Source: a virus
Direction: 5' to 3' (one strand)
IMG/VR virus record: IMGVR_UViG_3300017989_000057
Location: 1 to 64,000 of that record
DNA length: 64,000 bases
Shown: piece after piece, positions 22,660-31,416 of the stretch
Layout of the letters: each line of letters starts with the position of its first letter
Numbering within the stretch: position 1 is the stretch's first letter
Notes under the pieces: model-generated
The model's input: only the letters and a program-made list of their open reading frames with translations
The model's database searches: none
What the model was told of the DNA's origin: nothing
Position numbers and translations under genes: made by a program

Positions 22660-24745
22660 AGTTACATTAGATGATCTACTGCATGGGGATCAGGGGAGAT
22701 ATGGATATCTGTTTCCATACCGTGATCGTGTACCCAATGTGCGCAAACACATCTTTACCGATCTGAAGCAATCCAAAGACCCGCTCGACCAAGTAGTTGT
22801 CAGCCGAATGCTTGATATCAACTACATAGGCTGGACAGCAAAGGTGGTCCTTGGGTTAGACCTATTCCCCATTCAGATCGCCACCCTCCAGATGATGTGG
22901 AATACCCCGTTCCCGATGCTGATCGCGTGTCGTGGTGGCAGTAAGTCATTTATGCTGGCGGTTTATGCTGTGCTAAGAGCACTACTCGATCCAGGGACCA
23001 AGATTGTAATCGTTGGTGCTGGTCTTCGACAGGCCAGATTGGTTTTTAACTACATTGATACCATTTGGAGTAATGCTCCTGTACTGCGCAACATTGTCGG
23101 CGGTGGCAAGAAGGCTGGTCCCAGGCAGAATGTAGACCTGTGCTACTTCCGCGTCGGTGAATCCATTATTTATGCCCTACCGATGGGTGATGGTACGAAG
23201 ATTAGAGGTTTCCGCGCCAACGTCGTTATTGCTGACGAGTTTGCGTCCATTCCCGAAGATGTATTCGATGTTGTGGTTCGCGGTTTTGCTGCAACAGCCA
23301 AAACTCCTGTTGAGGAAGCAAAGCGGAGGGCGTTCGAAAAGCAACTAGCCAAATTCGATTTACCACCAGATGTCAAGAAAAAATTGACTACTGATGACGG
23401 CAAGATGCACGGTAACCAAATCGTCTATTCTGGTACGGCATACTATGCATTCAATCATTTTGCCAAGAAATATCATATGTGGCAGGAGATCATTAGAAGC
23501 AAGGGCGACCCAGAGCAAGTGGCACAAATCTTCGGTGGAGAGAATTTGGTACCGGATGGCTTTAACTACAAAGACTATGCTATCATCAGAATTCCCCATA
23601 CGCACCTACCAGATGGCCTGCTAGACCCGAGACAATTGGCTCACGCCAAGGCTACTCTTCCTCGCAATATCTATCTTATGGAGTATGGCGCGGTCTTTGT
23701 TGCTGATTCCGATGGATTCTACCCACGCAGCTTAATCGAAGGGTGTACTGTCGGTCCCAACAAACCCATTGAGACACCAGATGGGCCGATTACATTTACA
23801 CCATTGATGAGGGCTCAATCGAAGCGTAAGTATGTTATGGGTATCGACCCCGCTGCCGAGAGAGATAATCTAGCTATTGTTGTGACAGAGGTATGGCCGA
23901 ATCATTACCGTGTTGTCTATTGCTGGGCAGTGAATAAAAAGGAATTCATCCAGAGGAAGAAAAAGGGATTTATCACAGATGACGACTACTACGCCTATTG
24001 TTGTTCGAAAATTCGGGATGTAGTCAGGTTGTTCAATCCGGTTCGTGTCGAGATGGATAGCCAGGGTGGTGGCTATGCCGTTGCAGAGATGCTTCGCAAC
24101 AAAAAGTTGATGGACATGAACGCGGGCGACTTCCCTATTTATGAAGTGATCGATTTCGATGATCCGAAGGATACTGACGGTGAGACAGATGGACGCCACA
24201 TTCTCCATCTCGTCAAGCAAAGCACTGAGTACAACCAGGAAGCCAACGTAGCGCTCCACAAGAGCCTTGAGACACGAACTCTGTTGTTCCCCGCCTTCGA
24301 TAGCGTGAAGATGTACGCTGCGATCGAGGCTGAAAAATCTGCCGGGATTGTTTTTGACACCTACGAGGAAAATGTATTCAATCTGGAAGAATTAAAGAAT
24401 GAGCTTTGTACCATTCAGATGAGCGAAACAGCGACGGGGAAGGAACGATTCGATACCCCACAGGTTATCAAGCCTGGAGCGGTTGAAGGCAGGACACGAA
24501 AGGGGAGGCTCCGCAAGGACCGCTATACGGCTCTTCTGTTGTCTCACAAATACATCTATGATACTGATACCACCACTGACCATAGTATCGATTATGAGGA
24601 CGTTCCGGGGAATATCGAGAAACGCGAAAAACCCCCAAAGAATGAGGCTATGTATCGCGGGGCCGGTGTGGGTAGGATGAGAAATTCCCATGAGACTCGC
24701 AATGGCGGGATTTTTAAGGCCGTGAAAAAAGGCAAGCGAATCTAA
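22649..24745 (+). CDS. terminase large subunit
   Basis: 698 aa with a TTG start after GGAGAG. The packaging ATPase has Walker A in CRGGSKS (94-100) and Walker B in VVIADEF (192-198). The C-terminal RNase H-like nuclease has MGIDPAAERDN and RVEMDSQGGG. It pumps DNA into proheads and cuts the concatemer. Position before the portal is typical. Confidence 0.95.
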   Translation: MGAKVTLDDLLHGDQGRYGYLFPYRDRVPNVRKHIFTDLKQSKDPLDQVVVSRMLDINYIGWTAKVVLGLDLFPIQIATLQMMWNTPFPMLIACRGGSKSFMLAVYAVLRALLDPGTKIVIVGAGLRQARLVFNYIDTIWSNAPVLRNIVGGGKKAGPRQNVDLCYFRVGESIIYALPMGDGTKIRGFRANVVIADEFASIPEDVFDVVVRGFAATAKTPVEEAKRRAFEKQLAKFDLPPDVKKKLTTDDGKMHGNQIVYSGTAYYAFNHFAKKYHMWQEIIRSKGDPEQVAQIFGGENLVPDGFNYKDYAIIRIPHTHLPDGLLDPRQLAHAKATLPRNIYLMEYGAVFVADSDGFYPRSLIEGCTVGPNKPIETPDGPITFTPLMRAQSKRKYVMGIDPAAERDNLAIVVTEVWPNHYRVVYCWAVNKKEFIQRKKKGFITDDDYYAYCCSKIRDVVRLFNPVRVEMDSQGGGYAVAEMLRNKKLMDMNAGDFPIYEVIDFDDPKDTDGETDGRHILHLVKQSTEYNQEANVALHKSLETRTLLFPAFDSVKMYAAIEAEKSAGIVFDTYEENVFNLEELKNELCTIQMSETATGKERFDTPQVIKPGAVEGRTRKGRLRKDRYTALLLSHKYIYDTDTTTDHSIDYEDVPGNIEKREKPPKNEAMYRGAGVGRMRNSHETRNGGIFKAVKKGKRI

Positions 24746-24752
24746 TAGCGGT

Positions 24753-24790
24753 GGTGTATAATCAATTGAACCGCAATTGAACCGCAATTG
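24753..24790 (+). promoter_or_regulatory. class B motif with CAATTGAACCG repeats
   Basis: GGTGTATAAT at 24753-24762 starts the stretch. It is followed by three near copies of CAATTGAACCG in the leader of the portal gene. The motif starts the capsid region; the repeats could bind a regulator. Confidence 0.6.
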
Positions 24791-24804
24791 GAATGGGGGT
24801 AGAA

Positions 24805-26952
24805 ATGGCAGCGAAGAAAACGGGTACCAGAAAACCAAAGGCTCCAACCAAGGGGCAATTGTACACCCACGGTACCAAAAGTGTTACAGAGCACGTTTTG
24901 CCAGAAACATGCCACATGACGCATGGATTGCCGCACAGGACTCTGGCCTCGGATGTCAACCTCCGCACAGGACACAATCGCCACAACTACGATACACATC
25001 GCCCGAACGATAAACTCCCGACTGAACATGCCGAAATCATCCGAGCCTGTCAGGCTGTGTACCGCAAGGTCGGGATGGTTCGCAATATTATTGATTTGAT
25101 GACAGACTTTGCCGCTGAGGGTCTTGAATTACAACACACCACTAAGACGCAAGAGAGATTCTTCCGAGAATGGGCCAGACGTGTGAATCTCCAAAGTCGT
25201 GCTCACGACTTCATGAAACTTCTCATGCGAGACGCCAATGTGGTCGTTCGCCGTAAGAATGCATTTATTACCAAGCCTGCCATGAAAGAGATGACCAAGG
25301 GGGATGTGACTGGCCTCAATACATTAGATGAAACGAAGGTAGCCGATCCTCCAGAGAAGGTCAAGACGACCAAGAAGAAAACAAATCGACGCGAAATCCC
25401 TTGGCGATATACATTCCTGTCTCCCGTCGTGATCGAAAAGATCGGTGGCGAAGTCGGTCGCTTTTTTGGTTCCGACGCACTGGGGATGAGGATTCCTCAC
25501 AACCTCGCCAATGCTATCAAGAGACCGAAGACAGATGCAGAGAAGGCTTTTGTTGCCAAGCTACCACCCGAAGTAGTCAAGGCAGCTAAGAAGAGTGGCA
25601 CCTTGGTTGCGCTGGATATGGACAAAATATACGTTGACTACTACAAGAAGGACGACTGGGAAGATTGGGGTACCCCATTCCTGTATGGCGTTCTTGAAGA
25701 CGTGATGTTCAAAGAGAAGATGCGCCTGGCAGATATGGCAGCGTTGGATGGTGTGATCAACGTCATTCGTCTGTGGAAGCTGGGCAAGTCCGACCAGCAA
25801 ATCCTTCCAACGGCAGCAGCCGTAGATAAGTTGATCGATATCCTACAGCACAATACTGGCGGCGGGGTCATGGACCTTGTGTGGGACGACATGATCGATC
25901 TTCACGTAGAGTATCCGCCGACAGACAAGATTCTGGGTGCAGAAAAATACGCTGGCGTAAATGCAGACATTGTTCGTGGCCTGGGTATTCCCGACTCACT
26001 GGTGGGTGGGCAAGACCTTGGGACACGTAACGCACAATCGGCCTTTGTCCAATTGAAGACCCTTGTGGAGCGACTTGAATACGTCCGCAGTCGCGCCATC
26101 CGCTGGATGGAAGGTGAACTACGTCTCGTCGCTGACGCTATGGGCTTCAAGAGGATTCCGGCGATTAGCTTTGGCGTCATGTCGTTGCGAGACGAAGCAG
26201 CAGAGAAGCAGTTGATGATCCAACTACTCGATCGTGGCATCATTTCGTCCGAGAAGGCTACGGAAGTTTTCGGTGTCAATTACATGATCGAGCTTGAGCG
26301 GATCAAGTCTGAGCAGAAGATCAGAGAGGACAACCCAGGTGTGCTAGAGAAGTCCAATCCGTACAACCGTCCGTTCTCTACCATGGAGAAGCAGAACGAA
26401 TTGGCCATTCAGCTTGAGAAGGTTAAACTGGGCTATCGCCGGGATACAACGCTGCCCGATCATCCAGGTGACGACAATGGTGGTGGAGATAATCCCAGTG
26501 GTGATCAGCCGAGCGACGAAGGCAATAACTCACCAGGACGGCCACCGGCCACCAAGGATACATCGCCGAGAGACGAACGGACTCCGAAAACGCTGTCTGT
26601 CCTCAATGTCGTGGCAGAGGGACTGATGGATCGTATCGATAATCTGGTGGATGATACCTACCTAGAACAGCACAGCGTTAAGAATATGCGGTCTCTGACT
26701 AAGGCTCAGCGTGCCGAGCTAGAGCGTACCAAGCGTGGCATCTTGTCGGTCTTGCGTCCAGGGGACACTGTGACGAAGGGACTGATTGCCGAAAGGCTTG
26801 GCGGGGCAGGGAAGGGTGCTCGTCGCATGGAAGCTTGTTTTTGTGATTTGGTTGCCGATTTCACTCTGTCAACCCAGAAGGCACCTACAGCTAAGGAACG
26901 AAGAATGTTAGCGTCCTTAGCCTGGGCCACTGTGTTGTCAACAGGAGACTAG
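24805..26952 (+). CDS. portal protein
   Basis: 715 aa with GGGGGT before the ATG at 24805; an in-frame ATG at 24793 is an alternative. The large alpha/beta protein directly after TerL has portal features: a conserved RNIIDLMTDFAAEGLEL region and a long helical stem. The C-terminal domain (AERLGGAGKGARRMEACFCD) may be an extension. The portal ring is where DNA enters the capsid. Confidence 0.85.
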   Translation: MAAKKTGTRKPKAPTKGQLYTHGTKSVTEHVLPETCHMTHGLPHRTLASDVNLRTGHNRHNYDTHRPNDKLPTEHAEIIRACQAVYRKVGMVRNIIDLMTDFAAEGLELQHTTKTQERFFREWARRVNLQSRAHDFMKLLMRDANVVVRRKNAFITKPAMKEMTKGDVTGLNTLDETKVADPPEKVKTTKKKTNRREIPWRYTFLSPVVIEKIGGEVGRFFGSDALGMRIPHNLANAIKRPKTDAEKAFVAKLPPEVVKAAKKSGTLVALDMDKIYVDYYKKDDWEDWGTPFLYGVLEDVMFKEKMRLADMAALDGVINVIRLWKLGKSDQQILPTAAAVDKLIDILQHNTGGGVMDLVWDDMIDLHVEYPPTDKILGAEKYAGVNADIVRGLGIPDSLVGGQDLGTRNAQSAFVQLKTLVERLEYVRSRAIRWMEGELRLVADAMGFKRIPAISFGVMSLRDEAAEKQLMIQLLDRGIISSEKATEVFGVNYMIELERIKSEQKIREDNPGVLEKSNPYNRPFSTMEKQNELAIQLEKVKLGYRRDTTLPDHPGDDNGGGDNPSGDQPSDEGNNSPGRPPATKDTSPRDERTPKTLSVLNVVAEGLMDRIDNLVDDTYLEQHSVKNMRSLTKAQRAELERTKRGILSVLRPGDTVTKGLIAERLGGAGKGARRMEACFCDLVADFTLSTQKAPTAKERRMLASLAWATVLSTGD

Positions 26953-26954
26953 GT

Positions 26955-27611
26955 ATGGTGGAAGCACCGCCTTTTGAATTTGATCGTTGTGATACGTACA
27001 TGTATTTCGCGTCCAACATGTTACCAGATGATCCTGTTATTGTAGAGGTGGGATCGATACATGGCGCACATGGTATCAAATTGTGTAAAAAGTTCAATAA
27101 CGCACTAACCATGATCGCATACGAAGCGGGGCAGGAGAATAATGCGAGCCTAGTTGCTGGCATTGCCAAAGCTGGTGCTCCAATTGTTGCCCATCGTGCG
27201 GTTGTGACTGGTTCTGATGGCATTGCTGAGTTCTATGAGTTCGTTGAGGAATCTTCGAACAGTATCTATCCCAGGCATCAGGGAGAAGGTCGTCGGCTGC
27301 GGAGAACAAGTAATATCCGGTCTGTCAGTCTCAATACGATCATTGAGGAAAATGACTGCTCGCGTATCGATCTGTTGTTCCTAAACTGCGAGGGCGCTGA
27401 GATCGGGATACTCAAAGAAGTGCTGCGCAGACCTGAGCTACGCGACAGGCTGGGTCAGCTTTGTGTTTCTTTTCACGGTGGTCGCATCTATCCACAACAG
27501 GAAACCGAAGAGATGGTGCGAAGGATGTCTGAATTTTTCTGGGTGGTAGAGGAACAAAACGATTGGCCTTGCCATCTATTTGTGAACAAGGGTCTCGAAC
27601 CTGGGAGGTAG
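26955..27611 (+). CDS. FkbM-family methyltransferase
   Basis: 218 aa. IVEVGSIHGAHG is a SAM-binding glycine loop, and LLFLNCEGAEIGIL is the FkbM acidic element. FkbM enzymes O-methylate sugars and related molecules. Together with gmd and the glycosyltransferase it suggests that a virion component carries a methylated sugar. It is unusual between portal and capsid genes. Confidence 0.85.
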   Translation: MVEAPPFEFDRCDTYMYFASNMLPDDPVIVEVGSIHGAHGIKLCKKFNNALTMIAYEAGQENNASLVAGIAKAGAPIVAHRAVVTGSDGIAEFYEFVEESSNSIYPRHQGEGRRLRRTSNIRSVSLNTIIEENDCSRIDLLFLNCEGAEIGILKEVLRRPELRDRLGQLCVSFHGGRIYPQQETEEMVRRMSEFFWVVEEQNDWPCHLFVNKGLEPGR

Positions 27612-27613
27612 TC

Positions 27614-27943
27614 ATGGCTGTTGTGAACGTTTCACTGGATACGTCGAGTCGGCAGGCAGTTCTTACTGTCAACGGCGTCCTGGTTCCGGCGAATGATATT
27701 TTCGTCGAGAAGTACATCTACGACGGTGAGGAATTCGTGAGGTTTGGTTATACCATCGAAAGCACCAACCCTGATGGCATGAAAGAAAGACGGCAGTTCT
27801 ATCTTCCGTCTCCAGAAGAGCTTGCCACGGAAGCACACGCTGGGCTTAACGAGGAAGGATTCGCGTCCAAGATTCTTCACGATGACGAAAAGGCTAAGGC
27901 TGATGTGATTGATTTCCTCAAGCGTGACCGTGCGAATGGCTAA
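27614..27943 (+). CDS. virion-region protein, unknown
   Basis: 109 aa with GGGAGG before the ATG. N-terminal beta strands (VVNVS, AVLTVNGVLV) and a helical tail suggest a small structural or assembly protein. It lies between portal and protease. No family is recognised. Confidence 0.65.
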   Translation: MAVVNVSLDTSSRQAVLTVNGVLVPANDIFVEKYIYDGEEFVRFGYTIESTNPDGMKERRQFYLPSPEELATEAHAGLNEEGFASKILHDDEKAKADVIDFLKRDRANG

Positions 27944-28182
27944 TCGCCAGTATCTTAAATGGAAGCCTCATGAGGTATCATTCCTCCGGGAGCATTATGG
28001 CCCAGAGGGTGTTCAGTTCTGCGTATAATGAGACAGGGATTCATATCGACCATATTATTCCGTTAGCGTCGGCAGAGTCGGAGTCTGATATCTGGGAATT
28101 GTTCAATTTATCAAATCTGTCTTTATTATGTCCGTCCTGCAACTGCCGTAAACGGGATAGTATTCATGAAAGGTCTTTTTAG
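27936..28182 (+). pseudogene. HNH endonuclease remnant (internal deletion)
   Basis: The first 30 codons give an HNH-protein start (KWKPHEVSFLREHYGPEG, Myb-like) and stop at 28026-28028. In another frame, 27970-28182 gives the matching C-terminus (HIDHIIPLASAESESDIWEL, then LSLLCPSCNCRKRDS). Compared with the gene at 21429, the middle is missing and the frame broken. A decayed homing endonuclease. Confidence 0.8.
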
Positions 28183-28216
28183 TGGGGTGAGTATCGTGTA
28201 CTTTCGATCGATGGTT

Positions 28217-28225
28217 GTGTATAAG
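28217..28225 (+). promoter_or_regulatory. class B promoter-like motif
   Basis: GTGTATAAG, about 20 bases before the GTG start at 28246. It may drive the protease-to-capsid genes. Confidence 0.5.
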
Positions 28226-28245
28226 CCATATGACGGGAGGTGCTC

Positions 28246-29766
28246 GTGCGCGTTTATCAAGCTGAAAAAGATGCTGGAATCAATTTCCAGATAAACAAAG
28301 CCGGAAGTTCTTCTGCATTTGTCACGGCACAAGTTCAGGTAGGCGATATCGAGAAATATTTCGATGGCATGTCTGTCGCCGATCTGATGAGATCAACTTC
28401 TACTGTACAAAGTGTCGAAGAGCTTCTCGGTCAGGAACAACCCGATTTGGCCCTCGTTGTTGCGATTTTGGTCAGCACTGGCTGGAATTTGAACGATGAT
28501 GTTTTCACACCCGAAGAGGTATGGAAGGCTCGGTCGTCGCCGCTCCACAAACCCATGAACGACAATCACCAAGCCGATAAAATTCTTGGGCATATCGTAC
28601 AGACCAGGGCATTGGACAAGTTCGGGACAGAGATCGACGTAGCCGAAGGTGAGGCACCACCGACCGAATTCGATATCGAAGTGGCTGGTGTCCTATATCG
28701 GGCGTTCCCAGAGCTATCGGATCGAATCGATGAGATTATTACCAAAGCCAAGGCTGGCGAGATGTTCGTTTCGATGGAGGCTTGGTTCCCCGATTTCGGT
28801 TACGGCCTAGTAGACCCCGCAACTGGTGAGACCAAGCTGATCGATCGGACTGAGGAAACCGCATTCCTTACCAAGCATCTGAGGATTTACGGTGGCAGCG
28901 GGGAGTACCAGGGATACAAGGTCGGTCGAGTATTGAAGGATATCATTTTCGGTGCGCAGGGGTTTGTTGACACCCCAGCGAATCCCGAATCGGTGATTAA
29001 GGTGGCGGCGAATCAAGTAGCCGCTTCGCGGAGTTTTGTAACTGCTGAATTGAGTGACTTGTCGGAAGGGGGTGTAGAAGACGTGGACGAAAAACAATTG
29101 CAGGAACTTCAGGCAAAGCTTGAAGAGGTTCAGGCGAGCCTAGAGAGCAAGGAAAAGGAGGTCGCTGAGTTGCAGAAGGCAGCGGAAGATGTTCAGGCCA
29201 AGGATTATGAGGGGCAGATTGCTGCTCTGAATACCAAGGTCGAGGAACTGACTGCCGGTGTGACGGAGGCGTCTGAGAAGGTGGAAGCTGTCGAGGCTGA
29301 GAAGGCTGAGCTTCAGAAGCAACTCGATGAGGTAACAGAGCGTGCCGAGAAGAGCGCTGCGGAACTCGATGAAATCCGCAAGAACGAAGCGGCTCGTGAG
29401 CGCCTGGCGAAGCTATCGGAAGTTAAGAAGGTCGAGGACGAAGAGGCGACATTGGCCGAACTTCGTGACATGACCGAAGAGACGTTCGAAGTGGTTCTGA
29501 AGTATGCCGGTGAGGCAAAGGTCGAAGAGGTCGCGAGCGAAGAGCCGGAAGAGAAGGCTGACGCTACAGAGACCAAGGCCGAGACGGACGATGGTGAGAA
29601 GGAAGCAGAGCAAGCGGAGGCTGCTCTGAACGACGTGGAAGAGAACGACGACAGTCCTGATTTCAACGCTACGGAGGATGCGGAGAAGTCGGAGGCTGAT
29701 CAATGGTTGTCAGTGGCAGGCGCGCTATGTGGGCGCGAAGACGATAAAGACGAAGGGGGTGAATAG
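28246..29766 (+). CDS. prohead protease fused to scaffold
   Basis: 506 aa with a GTG start and GGGAGG upstream. Residues about 70-260 resemble phage capsid maturation proteases (KPMNDNHQADKILGHIVQTR, GEMFVSMEAWFPDFGYG, GFVDTPANPES). From about 285, a long charged coiled coil (KLEEVQASLESKEKEVAELQ) is a scaffold. Such fusions make the inner core that is cut out during maturation. Conserved Cys/His/Glu details cannot be fixed without alignment. Confidence 0.85.
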   Translation: MRVYQAEKDAGINFQINKAGSSSAFVTAQVQVGDIEKYFDGMSVADLMRSTSTVQSVEELLGQEQPDLALVVAILVSTGWNLNDDVFTPEEVWKARSSPLHKPMNDNHQADKILGHIVQTRALDKFGTEIDVAEGEAPPTEFDIEVAGVLYRAFPELSDRIDEIITKAKAGEMFVSMEAWFPDFGYGLVDPATGETKLIDRTEETAFLTKHLRIYGGSGEYQGYKVGRVLKDIIFGAQGFVDTPANPESVIKVAANQVAASRSFVTAELSDLSEGGVEDVDEKQLQELQAKLEEVQASLESKEKEVAELQKAAEDVQAKDYEGQIAALNTKVEELTAGVTEASEKVEAVEAEKAELQKQLDEVTERAEKSAAELDEIRKNEAARERLAKLSEVKKVEDEEATLAELRDMTEETFEVVLKYAGEAKVEEVASEEPEEKADATETKAETDDGEKEAEQAEAALNDVEENDDSPDFNATEDAEKSEADQWLSVAGALCGREDDKDEGGE

Positions 29767-29768
29767 GG

Positions 29769-30248
29769 ATGGCTTTGAAACCAGATCGTGAGTACAACGA
29801 GGTTACCGACATTACCAACTTCTGGACTACGGTCGCTGCGGAAAAGGGTGGAGTTGCTAGCGTGGTTACGCAAGGTTCGGGTGCTGCGCTTGGTGTTAAC
29901 ATCACCGACGAACCGAACGTTGTTGGCTACGTAGCAGACCCCTCAGGCGCGATTGCCAAGGGTGTATTGCTCCAAACGGTAGCAGCGGCTATGAGTGCAA
30001 CCAGGGATTTCCGAAACTACGAGAATGGAGAGATTCGTCCTGGGGAGAAGTGTACTCTAGTCAAGAAGGGGTTCGTAGTGACAGATATGATCGCGTCAGG
30101 CGTGACACCGACTGCTGGGGCTGCTGCATATCTGGCTGCGAGTGGTTACATCAGTTCAGTGCAAGCCGGTGGTGCTCCGCAGATTGGTCGTTTCGAGACG
30201 ACTAAGGATGCGAATGGCTTTGCGCGGGTCTCGATTGACATTACATAA
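29769..30248 (+). CDS. head decoration or capsid-stabilising protein
   Basis: 159 aa, directly before the major capsid. The Gly/Ala/Val-rich beta sequence (GEIRPGEKCTLVKKGFVVTD) resembles DUF2190-type decoration proteins. Position and size support this; direct capsid binding is inferred. Confidence 0.7.
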   Translation: MALKPDREYNEVTDITNFWTTVAAEKGGVASVVTQGSGAALGVNITDEPNVVGYVADPSGAIAKGVLLQTVAAAMSATRDFRNYENGEIRPGEKCTLVKKGFVVTDMIASGVTPTAGAAAYLAASGYISSVQAGGAPQIGRFETTKDANGFARVSIDIT

Positions 30249-30262
30249 GGGGGTGAAGAAGA

Positions 30263-31288
30263 ATGAAGCGTAACATCAGAAAACCAACACCTGAGCAGGT
30301 TGAACTTCTACGGCGCACTGGATCGGCAAACAAGGCCGAGGCCCTAGAGGCGATGCATTCTCTCGCTCAGGCTCTACAAGTTCCTCTACGTTCAGCGCTG
30401 CTTGATGGCGACATTTTGGGCGGAATCTTCGCACCCGAAGTTCTGGACCCAAGTGCAACTGCCGAGTATCCGCTGGATTTCTACCAGACTGCACAGGAAA
30501 GTGACTACGTGGCGTATATGATCCCATCCGAGGGTGCTTTGCCACAGCGTACCATCACGGGTGACGCGGTGACAATCAACACCTACGACGTGGGTAACGC
30601 GATTGACTGGCCGCTGAAGTATTCGACATCTGCACGTTGGAACATCGTTGCTCGTGCGATGGAGGTACTGGAGGCCGGTTTCGTGAAGAAGATGAACACG
30701 GATGGTTGGCGTGTCATCATCGCGGCTGGTGCAGGGCGCACCGACTACGCTGGCGGGGCTCCGCTGGTGTACGATAGTGCGGCAACTGCTGGTCAGTTCA
30801 CGAAGCGTCTCGTGTCTCTGATGAAGACGACTATGACTCGTCTTGCTGGTGGCAACAGTGCAACGGCCAATCGCGGTCGTCTGACTGACCTGTTCATCAG
30901 TCCAGAGGCTCTGGAGGACATTCGTGAGTGGGATAGTGATGAGGTTGATGACCTGACTCGTCGGGAAATCTTCACCGCTGGTGACGATGGTGGCCCGATG
31001 GCTCGCATCTACGGCGTCAATCTGCATCCGCTGGACGAGCTTGGCGTGGGCCAGGAGTTCCAGACGTACTTCGCAACGCTGGGTGTCAGCATGGGCACTG
31101 GCGATGAGGAAATCGTCGTGGGTCTCGACCTGTCGCACGGCGACTCGTTTGTGATGCCGATCAAGCGTGAACTGGCAATCTTCGAGGACGACATGCTTCA
31201 CAGGAGACAGAAAGCGGGATTTTACGGCTGGCAAGAACATGGTTTCGCGGCTCTCGATGGAAGGCGCGTCCTCTTAGGATCGTTTTAG
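30263..31288 (+). CDS. major capsid protein
   Basis: 341 aa with GGGGTG before the ATG. Length, position and an HK97-like layout fit the major capsid: N-arm, RTDYAGGAPLVYDS, then RGRLTDLFISPEALEDIREW and DSFVMPIKRELAIFEDDM in the C-terminal fold. The terminator at 31310 follows. It is the main shell protein. Confidence 0.88.
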   Translation: MKRNIRKPTPEQVELLRRTGSANKAEALEAMHSLAQALQVPLRSALLDGDILGGIFAPEVLDPSATAEYPLDFYQTAQESDYVAYMIPSEGALPQRTITGDAVTINTYDVGNAIDWPLKYSTSARWNIVARAMEVLEAGFVKKMNTDGWRVIIAAGAGRTDYAGGAPLVYDSAATAGQFTKRLVSLMKTTMTRLAGGNSATANRGRLTDLFISPEALEDIREWDSDEVDDLTRREIFTAGDDGGPMARIYGVNLHPLDELGVGQEFQTYFATLGVSMGTGDEEIVVGLDLSHGDSFVMPIKRELAIFEDDMLHRRQKAGFYGWQEHGFAALDGRRVLLGSF

Positions 31289-31309
31289 GCTGTTTCTAAC
31301 AGCAAATAT

Positions 31310-31338
31310 GGGGCTGGCAATTTGTCAGCCCCTTTTTT
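31310..31338 (+). terminator. intrinsic terminator after the major capsid gene
   Basis: GGGGCTG and CAGCCCC close a hairpin followed by TTTTTT at 31333-31338. It ends the capsid operon and lies just before the class A promoter of an HNH gene. Confidence 0.85.
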
Positions 31339-31365
31339 ATTGGGACCAAGAAAATATTTTTTTCT

Positions 31366-31395
31366 ACGAACAGAACAGTCGTTTCGACGTATAAT
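31366..31395 (+). promoter_or_regulatory. class A promoter of an HNH gene
   Basis: ACGAAC (31366-31371), 18 bp, TATAAT (31390-31395). Same layout as the other class A sites. It gives the HNH gene its own promoter inside the late region. Confidence 0.75.
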
Positions 31396-31416
31396 AGTAT
31401 AGAAGGAGATTGAGCT

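Noticed and set aside
30392-31240. 282-codon reverse frame over the major capsid gene
   Set aside because: Fully antisense to the capsid gene, without ribosome site or family features.
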